The notes under the pieces: model-generated
The model's database searches: none
The model's input: only the letters and a program-made list of their open reading frames with translations
What the model was told of the DNA's origin: nothing
Source: Adineta ricciae
Taxonomy: Eukaryota; Rotifera; Eurotatoria; Adinetida; Adinetidae
Assembly (NCBI GenBank): GCA_905250025.1
Contig: CAJNOJ010000035.1
Location: 372,001 to 436,000, forward strand
DNA: 64,000 nucleotides
Direction of reading: 5' to 3'
Made by a program: the position numbers and the translations under genes
Shown: positions 37,370 to 48,195 of the stretch, one piece after another
Layout: each line of letters begins with the position of its first letter
How positions within the stretch are numbered: the stretch's first letter is position 1

Positions 37370-38036
37370 ATGGACAGAGATGACGATCCGTGTAAATTAT
37401 TCGTTGGGTAAAGTTGACACCGTATTGTTCGTATGTCTTTGATTGTTCAATTGTTATTCAAGAGGGCTGACCCGATCGACAACGACCGAACACCTCCGAC
37501 ATTACTTCGAAACATTTGGAGAATTAACTGATTGCATTGTGATTAAAAATTTTGCGACGAAACTTTCGCGCTGTTTCGGTTTTGTTCAATTTACAATTCC
37601 ACAAATCGCAGATCGCGTTGTTGAGGCACGTCCGCATATTATCGATGGCAAAGAAATCGATGTGAAACACGCGTCAATCGAAAGTCATGAACGGCATCAA
37701 CAACAACTTGCTGCAGCCGCTGCAACGTCATCCTCCTTTCACGAGCCGAATCGTGATATGTCACCCGATCGACACAAGAAACGTTCTCGATGGGAAATGC
37801 AACAATCCAATGAATCCCATCGAAATTTCGCATTGCCACCTGACATGATCACAGTGAAATCCAATACTCACATCGCTTTTATTCAACGTGATATGATCAC
37901 TTATCCTGTACCTTTGAAATATGTGCGCGAAGAGAATTATTCAACACCGTCGAGTGATAATTCGTACTATCCTCAACAATCTCGTCATCAACATAATAAT
38001 AATTTTAACAATCGAATGTATCAAACTTCAAACTAG
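37370..38036 (+). CDS. Single-RRM RNA-binding protein of hnRNP A/B or Musashi type
   Basis: RNA-binding protein, likely nuclear or cytoplasmic mRNP. ATG 37370 begins MDRDDDPCKLFVG; a 55-nt intron (about 37411-37465) joins this to GLTRSTTTEHLRHYFETFG. RNP2 is LFVGGL and RNP1 is CFGFVQF (canonical RGFGFVTF with Arg-Gly replaced by Arg-Cys). The RRM ends near ARPHIIDGKEIDVKHA, the hnRNP A/B signature. The rest is Gln/Ala-rich, then Ser/Asn/His/Tyr-rich (YYPQQSRHQHNNNFNN), a prion-like low-complexity tail. Only one RRM is present, versus two in classic hnRNP A or Musashi. It follows vasa by 302 bp on the same strand. Confidence 0.8.
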
Positions 38037-38118
38037 AAAATAGATATATATATATATATTCTTTGTTTTCTCTTGTGTTGTACATAGTCAACAGAAAGAA
38101 AAAGAAATACACATTTGT

Positions 38119-38803
38119 TCATTTCGCTTTGGGTTCTTCTCCAGGTTGTCGAAGACTTTTGTCGTATTTTTTCGGTTTAAATTTGAAATATTCTTCAGCA
38201 TAAGCTGAGATTTCCGAACGAATCATGGGAAAGTTGAGTCGAGGATCGGCACGGTTCGATTTTAACTAGAGAAAAATCGGAATTATCCAAGAAAACCGCG
38301 TAACGATAAACACATACTAATGGTTCATGAAACCATCCAATCTCTTGACTTGTTGTTTGCGGTTCTCGATACTTTTTCTCTGGTTCGAGATTTGCTCGAT
38401 GTATAATATCAATAAATGAAGCTAAAACGACAAGAAGACAGACGATCTCGACAGAAAAAGAATCGTTCGCAGTGCTTACAATCTTCACCAGCACCTTCAT
38501 CTGGATAAACATTTGGCTTTGGTGTTAATGCTTCAGCTAAAACAACATACAGAATTTTAGTTACATACGATTCTCCTTTTGTGAAAGAAATTACATTTTT
38601 TGAATGGATTAACTGAATAGTTAGTGAAGAGTTTCTGGTTGGCCATCTCTTTGCGAATGGTTTCGACAAGAATTGCTTCTTGATGAACTTGATTTTTGGG
38701 CTCTCGGCCTTTCTTAGCATCCTTCGTTCCACCTTCCGCCTGAAAGATGCATATAGAAATTCTTCATTGAATGGAATAAAACATCTATGTATGACCCTAC
38801 CAT
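38119..38803 (-). CDS. CFAP144: CFAP144/FAM183 ciliary microtubule inner protein
   Basis: Small axonemal doublet microtubule protein (FAM183 family). The first exon is just the ATG (38801-38803), followed by a GT-AG intron of about 60 nt; the next exon starts AEGGTKDAKKGREPKNQ. Conserved segments: NQVHQEAILVETIRKEM, KLFTNYSVNPF, and the diagnostic KKYREPQTTSQEIGW followed by HEPLLKSNRADPRLNF. It ends QPGEEPKAK with the stop at 38119-38121. Four or five exons with 50-60-nt introns. The 3' end converges on the RRM gene (83 bp). A near-consensus X-box lies about 90 bp upstream, fitting RFX control of a cilium gene. Confidence 0.85.
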
Positions 38804-38891
38804 TATGATCAACAACTGAAATTGTCTACAAATAAAAGAAATTTTCGCTTTGTAGAATGTCTGTTACTTTTACCTTTCCTACGACATGCTT

Positions 38892-38907
38892 GTTGCCGTG
38901 AGACAAC
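38892..38907. promoter_or_regulatory. Candidate RFX X-box upstream of CFAP144
   Basis: GTTGCC-GTGA-GACAAC matches the RYYNYY and RRNRAC half-sites of the X-box. The spacer is 4 nt instead of the usual 1-3. It sits about 90 bp upstream of the start codon of a ciliary gene. Confidence 0.45.
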
Positions 38908-40393
38908 CTCTGATTGAAATAGTTAAATCGATAGAGAGAGACACATGCTGACTTGATCTTATTTTGAAGTAATACTGAATAATTCATAACAACAAACAAA
39001 CCAGTCTTTATTATAATGCATCGTGGAACCGATGCCCTCGACATTGTTGTTGACAATTCAAGAGTAAATCAGTCGCAGTGATTTCCACATATAACTTGCA
39101 GTCTTTCTACATCAGGTCGAACGGGTCGCTCACTTCTCAAAGTAAGATCAGCGAAACTAGCCGTTTACCAATTGATAAACGCGTGACTCAAAGACTAGTT
39201 GTTAATAGAGTAGATCGTAGTTTCATTCGATCAAGTCATTTCTTCTTAACAAGTGATTTGTTTAAACCATCTGTATTCTATTTGTTGACATTTTCTAGTT
39301 GTTGTCTATTTTCTCCACTAATTACACGTTCCGCCCCGAGAGAGAGAGAGAGAGCTTAGTCACATCAGTTCTCTGTATCCTGGCAGACCATCCGTTGACA
39401 TTGTTGTTTTGCTGCTCAGAGCCATTCAATATTGACTCCAAAAATGAACTTCACTAAGAACCAATATCTTCAATCGATTTTGCACGTTGATTTATCGTGG
39501 GAATACATGTCCTTTGGAAAATGCCTGAGGAGATATTAAAGTATGAAAATAAAGGTCATGAAAATGATTAATTCCTTCTCTTTCTCTTTCTCGTCCAGTT
39601 AAGATAAACACATAATCTAGACAGTTAAAAAACAAGTCGCAGACTAGGAAATCCGTATTAGTTTTTCTTTCTTTTGTTTTCCTATGATTGATTATCATTT
39701 GCAACTAATCTTCTCTTTCGAGTGAACTGGAAAGAAAAATACTCACTCGAAAACGTGACACTTCATAAACTCGATGACTGATGATATGACCTTGCTTGAA
39801 AACAGCTACAAACATTCATTCTTCTATACTCTATGGATATGCTTATATTTGAGTAATTCACTTAATCAAACTAGAACACGATGTGTAAATTCGAAAAATA
39901 ATCATATCGTGTTTTTTCCTCTTTTCGAGAATAATTGTGTTTGGATATCATCATTATTTTCCTTGACGATAGCTAGATGATCGATCCTTTATCTTTACAC
40001 ATACTCAAAATTAACTACTACGCTCGACATCTTAATGGTGAATGTCGGCTTTTCCTACGTCTCGACATTTTGTTCTTCCATTCTTCTTTTCTCTCTCTCT
40101 CCTATCTGTTTAGCATTCTATTCTATAACATTGCCGCGTGACATCATTTTCCACAGTCCTTTCGCTCTTCATAGCGTATTGCTTGTAAAAAACAGTCTTA
40201 CATCTGGAAAGAAATGTTGTTTTGCAATTTCTCATCATCTTTTCTTCTATTCTATTTCTTTTCCTTCTCACTTATTAAAGAAAGGAAGAAAAGAAATGTT
40301 CATGGAGAAGTAATATTCGCCTTAGCCAATTATCCACTGTGAAGGAATCATTGAGTTTTACGAGAAACAACAGAGCATAATTCAAAGATCAAA
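38908..40393. other. 1.5-kb intergenic region without recognised gene
   Basis: Between divergent CFAP144 and the two-TM gene. It has a GA microsatellite (39337-39355) and pyrimidine-rich stretches (for example 40085-40105). Open frames here (39078-39359, 40035-40313) are rich in Ser/Phe/Leu from pyrimidine tracts and look non-coding. Confidence 0.5.
39337..39355 (+). repeat. GA dinucleotide repeat
   Basis: About nine GA units in the gap upstream of the two-TM gene. Confidence 0.7.
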
Positions 40394-41238
40394 ATGGTCA
40401 TTTTTATGCCATACTATCGCCAGCGTGGGCAGAGTCTTCATTCCAACACGCGTACACGTCCGTCAACATCGTTAGCAAATGGACAGAATACTTCTGCAGC
40501 GACTATTCGAATGAATCGTTGTCGATTTATATCTAACATTCTCTGCCGATTCATCTGCTCACTTTTCCTATTGACTATCGCACTTTTTCTCTTTCAACTG
40601 TCGATCGACAATACTTCTAATCAGAAAGAAGGATCCAATATTATTGCTGCTATTCTACTAACAATCGCAATCATTTCCTTCATACGAACGTGTCAAAAAT
40701 TAAGGCGATACTATATCATTTTAGATACAAGACGTCGACTGATACAGGTACGCGAAGGAAAATGAAGAGGATATACTATTTTTTTCCTGATTAAATATAC
40801 GTATTTCAGAGATTACGTGAACGGCAGCAAGCATATGAATTGGCTCTTGCGTTAAATAATAGTGAAAATGCTGAGTACGTTATGAAGTTTGTTCTTCCTG
40901 TACAACGATCATTTTTTCGATTATGTAGATTTCTTCGAAATATTCCTAGTGATCTTCCGTCATACAAAGAACTATTTCCTTCCCAGCCAGATCTGCGTGA
41001 CACTGGCGCAGATTCCTCGTTATCGTTACCGCCACCATCCTATGACGACTTCGTCGAAACACTTGTTATTCCTCATTCTGGTGCGCGTCTTCCGATTACC
41101 GCTCATCCTATTTCATTAGCGAATACATCTTCGCCGCTCTCATCTTCTCAAATAACAACTAATGCTAATCGATGTCTATGGATTACTGATCAAGCACGAA
41201 GACCCCTTTGTATTCGCGGTTCTGTTACATATGTGTAG
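40394..41238 (+). CDS. Two-transmembrane protein with PPxY motif, family unknown
   Basis: Not recognised. Two exons: 40394 to about 40747, and about 40810-41238, split by an intron with donor gtacgc after CTGATACAG and acceptor TTTCAG. The N-terminus is polar and Arg/Ser/Thr-rich. Two hydrophobic segments (about residues 55-72, ILCRFICSLFLLTIALFLF, and about 83-97, NIIAAILLTIAIISF) are separated by a short loop with NTS, a possible glycosylation site. A basic helical region follows (RRYYIILDTRRRLIQ). The C-terminal domain contains PPPSYDDF, a PPxY motif that binds WW domains of NEDD4-family ubiquitin ligases. The layout (two TM plus cytosolic PPxY) resembles adaptor proteins such as NDFIP, but no sequence match is claimed. 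Confidence 0.65.
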
Positions 41239-41339
41239 AGTTGAGCAAAATTCGTACGAAATAGATTTGCATATGTTCGCAAGATGTTTATTTTGGAAAA
41301 GTTGCACAAAATAAGAATGACTAAGTGTGTTTTTCTTTT

Positions 41340-42814
41340 CTACACCATGTTTTGCACTCGACGCTCACGGTACTCATGATTGTCGATACCTGATTCAGCA
41401 TCTGTTTTCTCTCGACTATTATCGGAAACTTTTGATTTGGGATCAGGAGGTGCACGAGATCTCAGATCACTTATGTCCCACACTTTCAAAGATCCATCGA
41501 CTGATCCACTAAACAATCGATCGTCAACGATCTAAAACAAATCAAATAAGTGAAGAAAAAAAGCATGGTAATCAACTTAAGAATTGATTTCGAATAACCT
41601 GTATACAATTGACTGCTAATTCATGCGATTTGAAAGCACGTTTCATAACACCCGAACGTGCCTCAAAACATCGTACAATCGCATCACCACAACCAGTAAA
41701 GACTAGATCAAATTTATTCTTATTTTCATCATATGTACTTTAATCACCTTACCGAGATCATTTTCAAGCTGAATACATGATACTGAATGATGATGGCCTT
41801 TGTATATTCGTATACAGTCGCCAACATCTATAATCCAACAACGGACAGTATGATCAGCACTGAGCGAATACAATAACTTATTGGCGACCTAAAAAACAAA
41901 GAGCATCAAAACAGTGTATTTAGTCATTGAGCTTTCTATTTGTATTACAAGAATATTAATAACGGGTGCTTGATGAAGATCATAAATACGTAATTCATTT
42001 CCTCGATAGATATCCCAAACTCGAATAGTATTATCACCTGACCCTGTGAAGAGCACTTTCCCTTGAGCATCGGTTGCCAGACAAAGTACCGCTCCAATAT
42101 GACCTTCGAATGTTTTCAAACAATCGCCCGTTTTCAGTGACCAAGTTTTGGCGGTTAAATCCTGCGAGCCAGTAATGAGAATATCTTTGGTGTAGATATT
42201 CATTTCCTCTTCGAATGTACTCTCTTCCTCCGCATCGCGATTTGCCGGGATGAATAACAACGGAAGGAGACCATGATGATGACCGTGAAATGTACGAATA
42301 CAAGTTCCAGTACGATAATCCCAGCAGCGTGCTGTTCGATCGTACGACGTTGAGAAAATCAACTCTTCTAAACACAAAAGAAAAGTAAATTGCAAATTTT
42401 CATTTGATTAAATCTATTGAAAACGCTCTCCCTGTCACACTCTCTCTCTTTTCAATTACCGGTACAAGTGATTCGATTAACGATTGATGTATGGCCAGTG
42501 CAAATAAATACACATCGTGCACTTGGCATGTCCCACTTTCGAATAGTGTGATCAGCACTTGAGCTAACTAAATAACTATCCAGAATAACTATATGCGTGA
42601 TGTAATCCGCATGACCAGCAAGAACAGTGAGATATTCCACAGATTCAGTTCTTGTGCTCCATAATCGTATGGTGTTATCGTCCGAGCCCGTTGCCAGTAC
42701 ACTAGTGTCATCACTTAACGTCATACAGTTAATGCCACTTTCATGGTTTTCTAGTGTTTGCAAAAGCCAGTTGTTAGGGCGGCCAGCGCGATGTTTTGAT
42801 ACAGCAGTACCCAT
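41340..42814 (-). CDS. WDR86: WD40-repeat protein WDR86
   Basis: Beta-propeller protein of unknown cellular role. ATG 42814 gives MGTAVSKHR, an N-myristoylation-type start (Gly2, Ser6) also seen in the vertebrate protein; a longer upstream ATG at 42889 is less likely. WD repeats in order: SGINCMTLSDDTSVLATGSDDNTIRLW; DYITHIVILDSYLVSSSADHTIRKWD; GHTSIVNRI then LIFSTSYDRTARCWD; an acidic insert (EEESTFEEEM) within ILITGSQDLTAKTW; GHIGAVLCL...FTGSGDNTIRVWD; LLYSLSADHTVRCW; FTGCGDAIVRCFE; LFSGSVDGSLKVWD. GHTSIVNRI and YDRTAR are WDR86-specific as I recall. Six exons, small introns. The C-terminal tail is polar and ends RRVQNMV. Confidence 0.9.
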
Positions 42815-43636
42815 ATGAAAACTGAATTCAATCAATTCCGAAGAAAAAACGATTCTGATCGATGCTATGAGAAACAAAACCAATTCCAATATACCAGGTT
42901 TTCTCTTCTTCTTTTTCGTAATTCAGAAGTGTTTTGTCGTTCTATTGCTACACTCATGAATTAAGCACAAAAATCTCACGAGACAAGCCAAAAGTAGGAA
43001 TAATATAAATTACATGAACACCTTGTTATTCTCGTCTTCTGTGTTGCTGAGTACTGAAAAATCGCATTGAACTTTTTCCTATGTGCCTATAAATTAATTT
43101 CATAACATGGCAAATTAGTTTTCTTTCTTCTCTTCTCTTCTCTTTGTTAATCAATGAATCTTTGATCATGGACAAAGAAAAACCTTGAATGAGACTTGGA
43201 TGGTTTGTCAATTGTATCGAATAACAATGAATGTTTGTGTTTTAAATCTATGCGTCTTTAGGTTCAAATGACAAAAACATTATGAATAAATCTTTTCGTT
43301 CTCCTCATTATCTTCCTTCGTTCTTTCTATCTATCTCTCTCTCTCTCTTGATTTGCCTTTGATGCTAATCCCACTCACACATACAAATCACAAGTTCACA
43401 TGTGTGTTTTTTTTTCGTTAAATAAACGAAGGTTTACAGTATGTAATATGTCAAATTGACTAAAAATGATTTCTCTTCATCGTTCCTACTCTTCAAATTA
43501 TTGTATGCAAGTCCAGAATAATTTATGTCAATGATGTAACATATGCAATCTATCCCAGATGGCAAATTGTTCATTTGTCAGCATCGTCTTTTGTAAAATA
43601 TGCATCGACATCAAAGTTTAATGGCACAGCATCACC

Positions 43637-43681
43637 TTCTCTCTTTCTCTTGCTCTTTCTCTTTCTCTTTCTCTTTCTCTC
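43637..43681 (+). repeat. CTTTCT pyrimidine microsatellite
   Basis: Tandem CTTTCT/CTCTTT units forming a pure pyrimidine tract. Confidence 0.8.
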
Positions 43682-43942
43682 GTTATCCGCCTTCGTTTTC
43701 TCTTTCTGCTTTCACTTGCTCATTCACAATAAAATTTTAATCATCTCTAAACGAAACTTTGCAAGGATAATTTATGCTCAAACAATATATGCAAGTGTAG
43801 ATTTCTTCAGTTTCTTTTCTCTCCTTTTTTTTTCATGATGATCATCATCACCATCGTCGCCAGCGTTCTGCTTGTAGTGAATGACCTGAGCAAAGATGTA
43901 TGTACAAAGAATAAACACTTCTTGCACTATTCTATTGATCAT

Positions 43943-43980
43943 GAGAGAGACAGAGAGAAAGAAAGAAAGAAAGAAAGAGA
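43943..43980 (+). repeat. GA / GAAA purine microsatellite
   Basis: GAGAGA followed by repeated GAAA units. It is the purine counterpart of the pyrimidine tract about 260 bp upstream, so the two could pair. Confidence 0.75.
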
Positions 43981-45404
43981 ATTGTCGTCGCTCATTGAAT
44001 TTTGATAGTTGGCTTGGTTCTAACCTCTTCGATCGGATATGAAGAAAGAAAAAGTAGGCGTCTCTCTCTTTTCTACTCAGCTCATTTCCATTGTACTTTT
44101 CGTAGTACAAACATCAAGATACTGATTAGTACGTTAGTGATTGATATAAGAAACAAAACAAGTATACATTCCTTCTCCGGAAAAAAACGAATCTTCATAC
44201 ATTTTTGCATTCCGTATCTGTTTTCTCCTTCGTTTTTTTTCTTTGATATCGCAAAGAAACCGACTACATAGATGCAGATATACATCTAGAAATGTCAAAT
44301 CTGTGCAGTAAGGGTGAGTTATGATATTTACAAACGGTTGATTGTCTTCATCTTCTTTACCACTTTTTTTCATTTCCTTTCAATGTGTTGTGCTTTCTTT
44401 TGACCTACAACAGATATACAAATACAATGCTCGAAAACACGTCATCACTTTCGCCATCGCCGTGAACATGCGATACTAGAACCAACACTCGCTAGACATT
44501 TCTATTCAATCTGAATATCCAACTTGAAATCATACGTAAACGCGTCTCAATTGCTCTTTTGTTCGAAGTTAAACGAAGGAAATCGATGTCTGGTTTTGGA
44601 CGATAGATGACTGATGTATTATATTCATTCCGATCGCTGGAAAGACGATAGCATTGTCGTATTTATCATATTGATAAAAAAGAAATTGATGTTGTTTTTC
44701 ACATCGTCAGCATATAATTCCAGTGCCTTTTTTTTTCTAGATGCGTAGGTAGAGCATATATTTACGATGTCCGCTCTCATATTCTTTGTGAGTAATATTC
44801 GCTTATGAAAAACTAATCCATATATAACATTCGAGAAAAAAAGTATATTGACTATCAAAATGCAAGTTCCACTCTTTATGTCATCATTTTCGACTGACGT
44901 ATACGCTTTTGTTATAGAACTATTATAGACATTCAATCGTTTGCTGTATCACATTTTACTGTTTATTTCCTGAAATCATAAAAAAAGAGAGGGAGGAACG
45001 AGACCAGTACCAACTGCTCTTCTGCTCAAAATTACATTCTATTTGCATATATTCAATCGTCTGATTTTTTTTCTCCTTTGTTTTGTCAAGATTCTCTCTG
45101 GTATGTGCGCTTTTGAGTTTAACAGAATAGTACCAGTAAACGAGAGTCGGAGAGTGATTCGTTTTTTGTTCTTCTTCTTCTTCTTCGTCGTCGTCGTTTT
45201 CTATGTTTGATGCGTTTAATAAAGAAAAAACGATGCCCTTTTTTCAATAGAAATATAAGAGCAGATGCGTGTGAGTCTTCTCATAATGAGTCATTTGTAT
45301 ATATAGACATACGAATATATATATATATATGCGCTGTTTTAAACGGATATCTAATGAAAGTACGATTTTCTTTTCAGTAGATTACTTATACAGAAATATT
45401 CATC

Positions 45405-46611
45405 ATGGGTCACGGAGGTATGAGTTGTGGAATGAAGACAGCGCGTTGTCTAATGGTACTATTCAATATTGTCTTTTTCGTAAGTAGCTGTTTGGTTTCT
45501 CAAGTTTTTCTCGATTGAAAAGAATGTTTGTTTAGTTAATTGGTGCCGTACTTCTTGCACTGGGCATATACGTGATGGTTGATCCACGATTTCAAAAATT
45601 AAAAGAAATTTTACCACTTAATACAAGTATGTTGAGGATGAAAAGATATGTTTGTTCTCGAAGTTTCCATTTTCAGATGCGGGATTAGAACGAGGCCTGT
45701 CGTATCTTGAAATGATGGCCATCGTTGTGATCATTCTGGGCTCAGTTCTCTTAATAATCGGATTTCTCGGATGTTGTGGCGCAATGAAACAAGTAAAATT
45801 ATTTCTCACCTGCGTAAGTGCAAATCAATTGACAATTTCAATTCCGATAAAAATTGAATTTAGTATGCCATCATTGTCGCCCTGATTATAATCTTTGAAG
45901 TGGCAATAACAATTTATTTCGTTGTGTTTCAATCGAATTTTAAAGAAAGTTTCGTACCAAAATTAAAGGACTCCCTACGAAACAATTACCAAGGGCCACT
46001 AGGAGTAGCTGGCTATGGGCCCAAACCAACAGCTTACTCATTAGCATGGGACTTCATTATGTACAATGTATGTAATCATAATTGTTGCTAGATGAAATGT
46101 CTCATTCGATTTGATTTCAGCTGAAATGTTGTGGTGTGGAAAATAATACAGATTTTGATGGAGCTATGCAATGGAACCGTTCAAATCCATGGGCAGAACC
46201 CTTGGTACCACAATCTGCGTCATTTCGCTATCCATTGACATGCTGTCCGTTTCCAAACGGTCAATCGAATTGGAATAGTTTACCTGTCGACCAATTGAGT
46301 GAAGTTGCGAAGTGCGCTGTGTATGGCACAGGTGTTTACGAAACGGTCAGTTTGATTTGTTCGTAGATGAAACTTGATTTGAGAGATTATGATTTTTTCA
46401 GGGTTGCTACAATAAAGTCGTCGAAGTGCTCAATTCTGCCAAGACTTGGGTTATCGTTGGCGCCGTCATCATCCTTGTCATTGAGGTAAAAACCTACTTT
46501 CCTTGAATATATTCGTTGTCTTCATCTTCCTGTGTTTAGTTAATAACATTCATCTTTACTTTGGCTTTATGTTGTCGTCATAAGAAAGATATCATCTACT
46601 ATTCGTCGTAA
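45405..46611 (+). CDS. Tetraspanin
   Basis: Four-pass membrane organiser. ATG 45405 gives MGHGGMSCGMKTARCLMVLFN. Exon 1 is 45405-45479 and exon 2 starts at 45536 (LIGAVLLALGIYVMVD), with about 55-nt introns throughout. TM2 is MMAIVVIILGSVLLIIGFLGCCGA, the CCG-type end of TM2. TM3 is AIIVALIIIFEVAITIYFVVF. The large extracellular loop carries the diagnostic CCGVEN (KCCG), then LTCCPF, KCAVYGTG and GCYNKV, giving the usual disulfide set, plus NNTDF and NRSNPW as N-glycosylation sequons. TM4 is WVIVGAVIILVIELITFIFTLALC. The short tail ends KKDIIYYSS; its tyrosines could serve as a sorting motif. Subfamily not assigned. Confidence 0.9.
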
Positions 46612-48195
46612 GGATATTCAACAAGAGAAGAAACTTACAGTGTGCTGAAAAGAAAAGACATATATTTTTTGTTGCTCGTGTTTTTCTCCTTAGTTGTCCG
46701 TTGGAGTGAATGTAATTCAGATATATTTTTCTTTTGTGTCTGTATGGTAAGAAACGAAGAAGAATGGAAGTTCATCTTGTCTGACATCGAAAGCTTTTTA
46801 TCAAATAATCATTGTCGTCCGTTTTCTTTCTATGCTTCTGGTTGTACATGTTATTTCATTCTTTTCTTCTTTGAGAATGTTTTTACTAACTGTTTTCGTT
46901 TTCTTTCCCAACTATTTACTTGTTTATAATCGTTCTTTTTTTTTGGCATGATTTTCGAACATTAAAACGAATAAACACAATGAAAATGAAAAGCTGACAT
47001 TCGGCGAAGATCAATACAAATGGTAAGTCAAGAATTTGAATGCGTTTCAGAGCATTGACGTCGGAACTAATGCAGAAAAGAATGTTCGACAATGCTGTCG
47101 GATGGATTTCAATGTTTTTGCAATACTAATAAGGTGTATGCTAATCGTGTAACTTGAAAGAAAATAATATTTTCATAGAAATTTGAGCTGCTCAGAAGGG
47201 CAAAATGTACTCTTTACTTAGGAAATGTGGGTGCTTTGTTTCTTCTCATTGCATAAAGCTTAGCGATTTCGTTCAACTTAATCAATGATTGTCAATATTA
47301 CTTCGGTTCCATCGATTGCTCAAATCAATTCCGATGCAGCTGAGCCGATCAGTAGTGGTATTTACTAAAATTGACCGGTCAGAGAAGAATATTTTAATTT
47401 TCTTTGCACGCTTCTCTACAAATTCTACACTTTTAGCGAAGAATCGCTCTTGTCGGGACTGGAATTTCTCTAATCGCCGACAGTCATGTTTTACATTTAT
47501 AGTAACATTATGTCCCGTACAGATTCGATCGTAGGTATTCTTTGCACTGTAGGATTCGCTTGCTGTTGATTAAGTGTATTCGGTAATTGCAGACTGTTCT
47601 GTACGATTCACCGTCTTCCCCTAGGGAAGGTTTGCAACTGCTACCACATGAGTCATCATTATGTAAGGTTTTTGACAAACATATTTTTGATTGAAAGAGA
47701 CATAATTCTGTCTGTAAAATGTAACATTACGGATCGTTTTACTTTTTATGACTCACTTCAACCATCTTCGATAGTCGACGAGAACGACGAAAAGTCAATA
47801 AACGTCAATCATTCGAGTCTTTTTTCAAAGGTCTTCCACCTACGTATGCGCTTCAATTTTCCCCACTTTTTTCTCCTCAATGACATATAATCTCATATTT
47901 TTCTTTCTGACTTGAACTGCAGAACCTGTACGGATCATCGATGAATCATCCATCGGTAATTTTAACATAAAAACAGAGAATAAGGAAATCACGCTGCATC
48001 GATACAAAAGAAAAAGAAACAGTAGTCCTTAAAAAAGAAACGCTTTTTACTTTCTCCTATTCACGTTATGTTTTACACACAGCATCATAATTGTCCTTCG
48101 ATAAGTAATGCATGGGCACATTGATGTTTATTCTTTTATGATTATAAAGTGTCTTATTCTAATATTGACGTATCCATAGGTATTTTGACGCGAGC
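46612..48195. other. 1.6-kb intergenic region
   Basis: Tetraspanin 3' region followed by AT-rich sequence. ORFs at 46642-46929, 47289-47534 and 47648-47890 are Phe/Ser/Cys-rich pyrimidine-tract translations without family features. Nothing else seen. Confidence 0.5.

Larger units (their letters stand above)
42815..45404. other. 2.6-kb gene-poor region with microsatellites
   Basis: No convincing gene on either strand. It is rich in pyrimidine/purine simple repeats (43334-43349 CT, 43637-43681 CTTTCT, 43943-43980 GA/GAAA, 45168-45200 TTC/GTC). ORFs such as 43778-44110 (-) are translations of these repeats. Repeats plus length suggest a long regulatory or UTR region for the tetraspanin or WDR86 genes, or unannotated non-coding RNA. 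Confidence 0.5.

Noticed and set aside
39078-40313. Several Ser/Phe/Leu-rich ORFs
   Set aside because: Pyrimidine-tract translations without splice partners or known motifs.
43778-44110. Minus-strand Phe/Ser/Lys-rich ORF
   Set aside because: Translation of GA/GAAA microsatellites; no domain or start context.
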